From contig NC_062991.1 of the NCBI RefSeq assembly GCF_023078275.1, forward strand, positions 3,348,001-3,412,000: a stretch of 64,000 nt of DNA. The letters are read 5' to 3'. The stretch's first letter is position 1; every line of letters starts with the position of its first letter. Below are positions 54,531-63,500 of this stretch, one piece after another. Under the pieces are notes generated by a model. It was not told the origin of the DNA and did no database searches. It worked only from the letters and a program-made list of their open reading frames with translations. Source of the stretch: Leguminivora glycinivorella (Eukaryota > Arthropoda > Insecta > Lepidoptera > Tortricidae). Both the position numbers and the translations under genes were made by a program.

Positions 54531-57500
54531 GTGTGTGTCTGTCTGTGGCATCGTAGCTCCCGAACGGATGAACCGATTTCGATTTAGTTTTTTTTGTCTG
54601 AAAGCTGAGTTAGTCGGGAGTGTTCTTAGCCATGTTTCATGAAAATCGGTCTGCTATGTCGCTGTCGGGGGTTTTTTCAAAATTTTAATTTTGTGGTTAG
54701 GTTATTACACTCGTCTTCTATGGGGGGAGGGGGGGAAGTTTGTATGGAACAGACCGCAATTTTCGAACTTAGCGCGAGCGGAGCCGCGGGCGAAAGATAG
54801 TATAAAATAATCCTTGCTTCCAAGTCATCTGTCATTCTCCTGACTGCATAGCAAAGAGGATCGAGTATTATAGAGAGTTACTGTCAAAGTATAACCTAAC
54901 CACAAAATTAAAATTTTGAAATAGCCCCCGACCGCGACATAGTTGGCCGATTTTTATGAAACATGGCTCTCCACTCCCGACTAACTCAGCATTCAGACAG
55001 AAAAAACTAAATCTAAATCGGTTCAGCCGTTTGGGAGCTACGATGCCACAGACAGACAAACAAACAGACAGACAGACAGACAGATACGTCAAACTTATAA
55101 CACCCCGTCGTTTCTGTGTCGGGGGTTAAAAAATGTGTAATCACTATGCTTGGGACTTTTGGATGCTCACTATGGTTCTGGCATCCGCAGAGTCGCCATT
55201 ATGTTAAAAAAATTTTTTCGAAGTCAAAGTCAAAGCCTGGAAATAAAATATCTAACAACAATATCTCTATCCAATCTAACAACAAGCTATATTCACCACA
55301 GTTTTTTTGATGGGATACACTTTTAATATGGTTAGCAATAAATACTTTTTTCCGGCTTTGAAATGAACATCACATAAAGAGCAAAATATACTAGACTTTT
55401 CTTCATCATATTTTAATTCCTGATACCGTGATACGGCTCTAACCAGGATTTAATTTCGCAAGTCGTAAAATTATTCATTTTAAAATTTTGTTACAAATTG
55501 CGTAAACGATATTTCATCTGAACTGACAACTTATTACTCAAGTGTTTTTATTTTTATTTGAAATAGATGTCAGTAGTCTGTCAAACAAAACACAAGTATC
55601 AAAGAGGATGCATAGTAAAGTAAATCGTAGGTACGTATATAGTATATATTATGCATATCGCGTCAACTGTGAACGTGTGTGTAATAGATTTGTGATAAAA
55701 TTTATTGCATATTGTTATAGGTATACGTATAGATCATGACATCTAACATGTTTTATTTCCAAGCTTTGACTTTGACTTCGAAAAAATTTTTTTAACATAA
55801 TTGCGACTCTGCGGATGCCAGAACCATAGCGAGCATCCAAAAGTCCCAAGCCTAGTAATCACAGTGTATAGATTGCCATTTCTCGACACAGGCTTATAAC
55901 TTTTGAACCTCAGTTTCGACAATTTGGCCCATATTCCTAGCTTGAAATGTGTTAAAATGTCAAATATGAATATTAGCGCCATCTAGCCGAGCGTCCCCCA
56001 AAGGTATAACGCCATCTAGGCCACGGTACCTTTTTCTCTATGGCTTTGAAGTACGTTTTTTTCTTAGACTTTATCGGTCTATACGGAATTACATGTCTTT
56101 GTGGACTTTGTGCATAATAACAATCGTTTTGACAGTTGAAAAAATTAAATTGACCCGATTTGATAGGATCTTGTCTATTAAGAGGTCAAAAACCACTTAA
56201 TTAATATTAATTCCAGAGTTTATTGACTTTGCTAAGGCGATGATAACAAAGTTCATTGACCTCACAATGGTCGTGACTTATTTCTGTTTTTATCGATCCG
56301 ATTTTTTACATGACAACTATCATGTTTTAGTATTTTATGCAATAGGCGTTTAAAGGAGGTCAAAAAAGACGAGTGGCATGGGTAACAATTTGAGGCGAAG
56401 CCGAAAATTGTTATTAAACGCCACGAGTATTTTTTGACTCAGTTAAACACCGTTGCATACAATACTTTTTCTACGACCATGCACTTAGTTTTTCATTGTT
56501 TTCTTGAATAATTTTCGTGAAATTCACACTGTTTCCTGTATTTTGACGCAAAGGTTTGCACTGTCAGCTCAGCTGCCCAAAGCCTTCCCGCGCACGCGCG
56601 CAGTATCGTTATAACAATGCGTTGCCATGGTTACAGAGCCAAACAATTCGTTTTCAGTTTTTTCGATACTGCGCGCATGCGCTGAAAGCCGTCGGACGCT
56701 GGCTTTGGGAATAGACTTTTATGTAGGGTTTTAAAGATGTATGCACGACCCTGTAAATGACGTATAACAGTTCGGGAGTAGAAAAATATTATTTATAATA
56801 TTATGATTATTAATGCATATGCACCTTACGATACAAGTGCGGATAAGAGGAAGTTCGAAACGAGTGGCGATAAATTAAAGCACGACCAAAGGGAGTATTT
56901 TAAATCCACACGAGTCACGAATTCCCTCTTCGCACGTGTATCTGTATCGTACGACGTTTTTCAGTACATATGATTCTTTGTAGTTTCGACTTGACAAGAA
57001 ATGTACTTTTCGAACTAGTACGGAAAAAACATCATAATAATATGTAACAAAAAATTACATTGCGATGTATGAATAAAAATAAAAACAAATCGAAAAAAAA
57101 AACATGACATCAAGTTAAAAACATAGATAATAGTAGTACCTATATTTTAATATTTTTGACATTTACCTTATTTTCTTTCAATAAATCTTTTAGTTGCTGG
57201 AACGTCATCCTATTCCATATGTATTTGACATCTCGCACCATGAAATCTTCCACGCAAATGTCATACATTCCTGTCAGGAAAAAACAAAAAAAAACGTAAA
57301 GAAAAAACTCAAAAAAAAATAATTCAACAAAAGAAAATCTGAAAAAAATTAAAAATAAAAATCACATAACAAAATAGAATAAAAAAAGCAAAAAGTAACC
57401 GACGAGGATGGGATTCGAACCCACGCGTGCAGAGCACATTGGATTAGCAGTCCAACGCCTTAACCTCTCGGCCACCTCGTCATGCGTGGGCCGGGCGAAA

Positions 57501-60500
57501 TAACGCGTTACATCTTTGGGACGTTTTTTTTAAATAAGCATATGTTCTGATGGGTCCCGTTAAGTAGCGTTCGCATGTTTTGTAATAATAATTTTATAGA
57601 ACGTGACTAATTTTGATGAGTTGATATTTTGTGATTAAAATGATACGTATAGTATTTTAGTAGGCATTATGAACGCAAATATCTAGTGCATTTATATTTT
57701 TTTATTACCTATGTAGAATAAAAAAGTTAAGACATTGAATTAATTATACGACAATAACAGTTTCATCTGTCCGTTAATTTGGTTTAGGGTTGTTTGTTTG
57801 TAATTTCCAAAGGGTACACAATGCTAATGTGAAGGTACAGTCAACCAATTGGAACCCTAGGCCACTCCACGACCATGTTAAAATGACAACCAGTAAGAGA
57901 TTCCTAACAATCTAATTTATAACGTCACTATGACATAGTTCTACAGTAGCCTAGGGTTCCAATTGGTTGACTGTACAATAGAACAGCAGGTAACAAAAGT
58001 ATTATTTGTCAGTTTACACCTGGCTGCGTAGACAAGGTGTCAATCATTCACACGCCGTAGCGTATTGTTGCCTGTTTACACTCACTAGTACAGAAGAGCA
58101 ATAGAGACGCAAGTAATTATTATAAGACTAGCTGAAGATAGGTCGGGTAGATAGGGTAAGGCATTTTCGCGAGAAGAATCACCAAAAATATTTTTTCTAA
58201 GGTAGGTAAATTTTGTTTTTCCTACTCAGAATTACGAGCCCTTTCGATCTAGGACAAAAAAGAGACCAAAAAAATGGTTCCAAATTTTTTAATTGCTTTG
58301 TAACCGCTGTACAAAGTGTTTAAAAAATGGTAACAAAGTGGAAAAATTAAATTTGGGACGCTTTTTTCTGCCTAGTAGGTTAGAAAGGGCTCGTGATTCT
58401 GAGTGGGAAAAACATTAAATTAAACAAAAAAGTTTTTGAATCTTTTTGAAAATGCCCGGTAGTTTCTTGATCAGAAGGCGGTTGTCTAACCTACTTGTAG
58501 CTGTAAGTACTTGCCACGAAATTGGATATTCTATGTAGTATTCGGGCCTTGTTTTGATATGGGGACGTCTATACTTTACGTAAGAATTTTCAATTAGTAT
58601 TTAAATATACACCGTGTTTCACTTAACACTAAAAACCTGAAAACAGTTTGTTCAGAATCGAGAGTAGAATCGATTGAGCTATATCTTGATGGGGGTAATA
58701 TTTTTATTTAAATTAGTATTATTAGTTATTTTTACGTGCCCATTCTATTGTACTCGTAATACAACATTGTGTATATCGCATTGCTAGAGGTTGTTTACCT
58801 TTTTCCAGTATTTAGGGATATTAATACTGGCCGGTTACTTGGACGATTATTTTTTCCGCTACTAGTTTGACGTTGTTTGTCAGTTTAATCTTAATGTTTA
58901 TCATAAGTCATAACAAATTGAACTCGTACCTAATTACAACCTTGTCATTTTGAATATTGAGTTTATTTGCTTACTGCGATTACCTGTCCAATTTGAAGTT
59001 TACTGTGACAAAGCTTCAAAGTGTTTTACAGTGACATCTTATAGCTGTGTATTGGTAAACCTTATGTCGTTGCAGTAACGTACACAAATAAATAGTCTTA
59101 TGGTTTATGATGGTAGTTAGCAATTATTTTATTGAGTGTAGAGCTAAAAGTCAAGTAGAGCTGTACAGAAAATTAAAAATTCGATTTAAAAAAAAGTAAC
59201 AATCAGATTAAAAGATGAATACTCTAGATGAGTTTAAAAAAATAAAAATCAGTTGGGGTGTCTGAGGTTTTGAGTGATACCGGAAACACCGTGTATAGTA
59301 CTTAAACACCGTTTTTTTTGTTTTCCAATAAATTCGACACGTAGTTAGGTTCATTATCAGGAACCATCCTGTATATCACTTTTAGTTAAATTCGCAAAAA
59401 AAAAAATTATAGGATGAAATATATTTTTTTTTTTAGTATGAATAGGTAGACGTTCGACCACGATCACACCTGATGGTAAGTGATGATGCGGTCTACGGTG
59501 GAGCACGCTTACCTACGAGATACCTATTTACTCTTGCTTTAAAGAGACCTGGATTGTACTTAAGTACTTATATAATAAATGAATTTATTAGTGTGAGAGA
59601 CCCTTAATAATAACAACATTCAAGTTAGTGTCAACTGATTGACGGCACATGTCAATACAAATAACATTAGGAATTGGTAAAGGCTGTTACACACGTGTTA
59701 AGTAATTATCTTTATTTTTTTAACCGACTTCAAAAAAGGAGGAGGTTCTCAATTCGACTGAATGTTTTTTTTAATAGCTCGATAACCGTAAGAGTTAAGA
59801 CGCTAGTTTCTTAAAGAAATTAATTGTATTTCATCTAGAGAATCTTCCCTTAACGTTAACGGAATTCAATAACGACACGGTGTATTAGGTTTGCCTTTTC
59901 TTTCCTAATGCGAACTGCTAAGGAATGGAACATGCTCCCCTCATCTGTATTCCCGGCCGAATACAATCTGGGTGTATTCAAGTCAATAGTGAATAGGCTA
60001 TTACTGAACCAGTGAGCTACAACTTCGGCCTTGTCGTCACTTTCCATCAGGTGCGACTAAGGTCAATCACTGGACAGTATATAATTTAAAAAAAATAACC
60101 GGCCAAGTGCGACGGACTCGTCGAAAGTTGGGGACGGAATATTTTTTCACATTTTCCTTCATAATTTTTTTTTTCCACAGCAAAAAAATTATAAAAAATA
60201 GTTTTGATATGTACAATTTGAGCTCTTTCTAACGATACCCCACTTGACATCCATTTTGGCCATTTTCTATAATTAATATTAATATATTTTTAAAAATAAT
60301 AGTTTCAGCTTGTAGAGTTTAAAAATGTTCATAACTGTTCCAAATTTCAAATCGATAGCATAAGTGGTTCTCGAGATATTATTTAGAAATGTGACAGACA
60401 GACAGACAGAGCGTCGCCATATGGGTTCCTTTTGTACCTTTTTGGTACGGAACCCTAATAAAAATAAAAAGTTTTATACTTACGACTAGCTGAAGATAAC

Positions 60501-63500
60501 AAGTCTGGTAAATAAGGCAGTTTTTTTATGAGTATGATGCTGTCAAAACAGGATGGCTGCAGCAAGGCTGCGACCGCATTTGCTGCCAGAACCGCCGCCA
60601 TTATTGGAAGGATGTGGGTCACCTGCGCAAATAAAATAAAATAAATAAAGTTTAAAGACCTGTGTGGTGACCGGTTAAGAATTTCACCACCCCCTTTCTT
60701 CCCGTGGGTGTCGTAGAAGGCGACTATGGGATATGGGTTAAATTGTGGCGTAGGCGAGAGGCTGGCAACCTGTCACTGCAATGTCACAGTTTCGTTTTCT
60801 TTCAACCCCTTATTTGCCAAGAGTGGCACTGAAGCTTTAGTAGTTCATGTGTTCTGCCTACCCCTTTATGGGATACAGGCGTGATTGTATGTATGTATGT
60901 AAATAAAGTTTTATTTTGTCAGGCGCTGGTAGCCTAGCGGTAAGTACGTGCTTTCGTTCCGGAGGTCGCGGGTTCGAACCCCGGCTCGCACCAATGAGTT
61001 TTTCGGAACTTATGTGCGAAATGTCATTTGATATTTGCTAGTCGCTTTTCGGTGAAGGAAAACATCGCGAGGAAACCGGACTAATTCCAATAAGGTCTAG
61101 TTACCCTTCGGGTTGGAAGGTCGGATGGCAGTCGCTTTTGTAAAACTAGTGCCTACGACAAATCTTGGGATTAGTTGGCAAAGCGGACCCCAGGCTCTCA
61201 TGAGCCATGGCAAATGCCGGGAAAACACAAGGAGTTTTATTTTGTCAGGCAACACGTACCTACAGTTGTACAGCCATATCAATAGAATTTAGAATGTTTA
61301 GCCAAAAGGAATACTTAATATTAAAATAAAATAAAACTTAAAAGTTAAACAATTTTAAATAGTAAGTACACTATTTCTTGTTCTGTCTCGGTGCACAGAA
61401 AGCCAATGCCTAAAAAAATTACAGCAAGTGTTGCGACACACTGATGAAAGGATAGTGTGTTGTGAGCGGCGCATCCCTTCCCAAATGTTGTTGTTGTTGT
61501 ATGTCCTAAAGCACCCCATAGGTGCATAGGGCCTCCACAAGATCCTTCCACGCCTTTCTATCTTGAGCCACCCCCTTGGCCTCGTTCCAGCTCAGTCCAA
61601 ATTCCCTCAGCTCGTTCTCAACGCCCCCAAACACATGTCAAATTAATTATTGGAAATTAAAGAGGTCATATTTTGTTGTTTTGCTGGTGGTCTAGTGATA
61701 AGAGCACAGATGTCATATATACCATAGATCAAGCAAACGTATCTACTTAGCGTGTCAAATGAACTCAGTGAAATCCACTGAGTTGTCCGTCTTTACTCGC
61801 AGCTTGCAGCTTTCGGGCGTCAATTTTTGTAAGTTGATGTCAACCAAAACATAAAAAATGCCTCGTTACGTGATATTCAATTGCAACAACGCAAAAATTA
61901 TGAACAATCAAGAGCCTGAGACATATTTAAAATTACAGGCAAGAATCAACTTCAGTACAAAATTTGACACGCTCGGCCCCTATACAAATATATGAATTTG
62001 TTTCTTCTATCTAAATTAAGTTCATTTGTAGCAGTAGAGTAAGGTAAAGTATCGTCGCTGCGCGTGCAAAGTTCGCTATGTGTTTTTAACCTACTTTACA
62101 GGAGACACAAAAAACTGTTTATTTCGGCAATTATTGAACATAAACAAATCAATATTTTTATGGAATAAGTATTTTCACTTTTGCATACATTAAGAAATTA
62201 CTTGAAATTATATTTTAGTTATTATAAGGTTAAAAAAAATTATTCCATTATTTTTTTATGAATGGTGGTTATTTCAGTTACAAAGTTGCTCAATGCGGTA
62301 TTATGAAAACATTTATGTATTGAATAAGTTTTCATTATGCATGTTTAACTTGAAAAAACCGGATAATGCTAGTCTGGCTCGAACACCGAAGGTTACGTGT
62401 ACATTTTACTATTTTTTTTCTCAAAACTATATTAATAATCATGTACTGATGTATAGTGTAATACGATTTATTTTCCAAATTTCATAGTTTAGGTCAACCG
62501 GAAGTACCCTATTAATTTTGACTTCCTTGAGAGTGTAGTATTTTTTTCAACTCAATCAACCTATTTTGTATTTACCTACTTAAAAATGAGGCTTTTTTAC
62601 AGCTTCAAGGAACGGTACAGTACAGTACACTTGAGTATAGGGTTTTTCCGAAATAAAGAATATTGCCAAATAGATAAACGGATTGACAAGAAAGTACACA
62701 ATTGTATAAGGGTTCCATATTTCCCTTTTGATCCGAAAAAGATAAAAAATCTTTGTCATTCAAAACTTTATGTGATTTCTCAAGTCAGCGTTTTTTCATT
62801 TATTAAACATTTCATTTTCATTAATTTATTTTAAAATGTTTCCAGAAAGGATAGATAGATCTTATCACACAAAATTTCATACAAAACGATGTCTTACCAC
62901 TTCAAGGCAATGTTAAATCACTTGCTGTTTTTTTGAGTTACTTAGCATAAATTTATCTTATTTCAATATTTTGTAATATAAGTACGTTTACACACACTGA
63001 ACCCTATACGAAATTTGTCAGTATACTAAACACTAATAAATTTCTACCAGTTAATCTTAAAAATCAATTTGAAATGATTTATTTTTAACAAATATTAAAA
63101 AATAACTATTCGATCAGAGTGAGCACTTTCAGACATAGTCTCAATAAAAAGGGAAACTACACTCTCTGCCTCATTTATAGAGGTTATACTTAACGACAAA
63201 CCCACCTACCATACACTATTTAAACAAGTTTTAAGAGAGTAGGCTAGATTTTTATAAGAAAAGCCCTGCTATGTGACGCAAAACACACGATCTGGAAACA
63301 TTCACGATTTCTACAAATAGTACAAAATTATCGCTATGTATGAGATTGTACAAATCGGGCACAAACATCTAACACATCTTTTTATACAATATTTCCGAAA
63401 ATATAGCTATGTGTCATAATTCACATAGCAGGCGCAATTCCAAAACTGCTGTTATAAGAAGATAATGTAGTTATGTGATTTATTGCAGTTAGCGATTATA

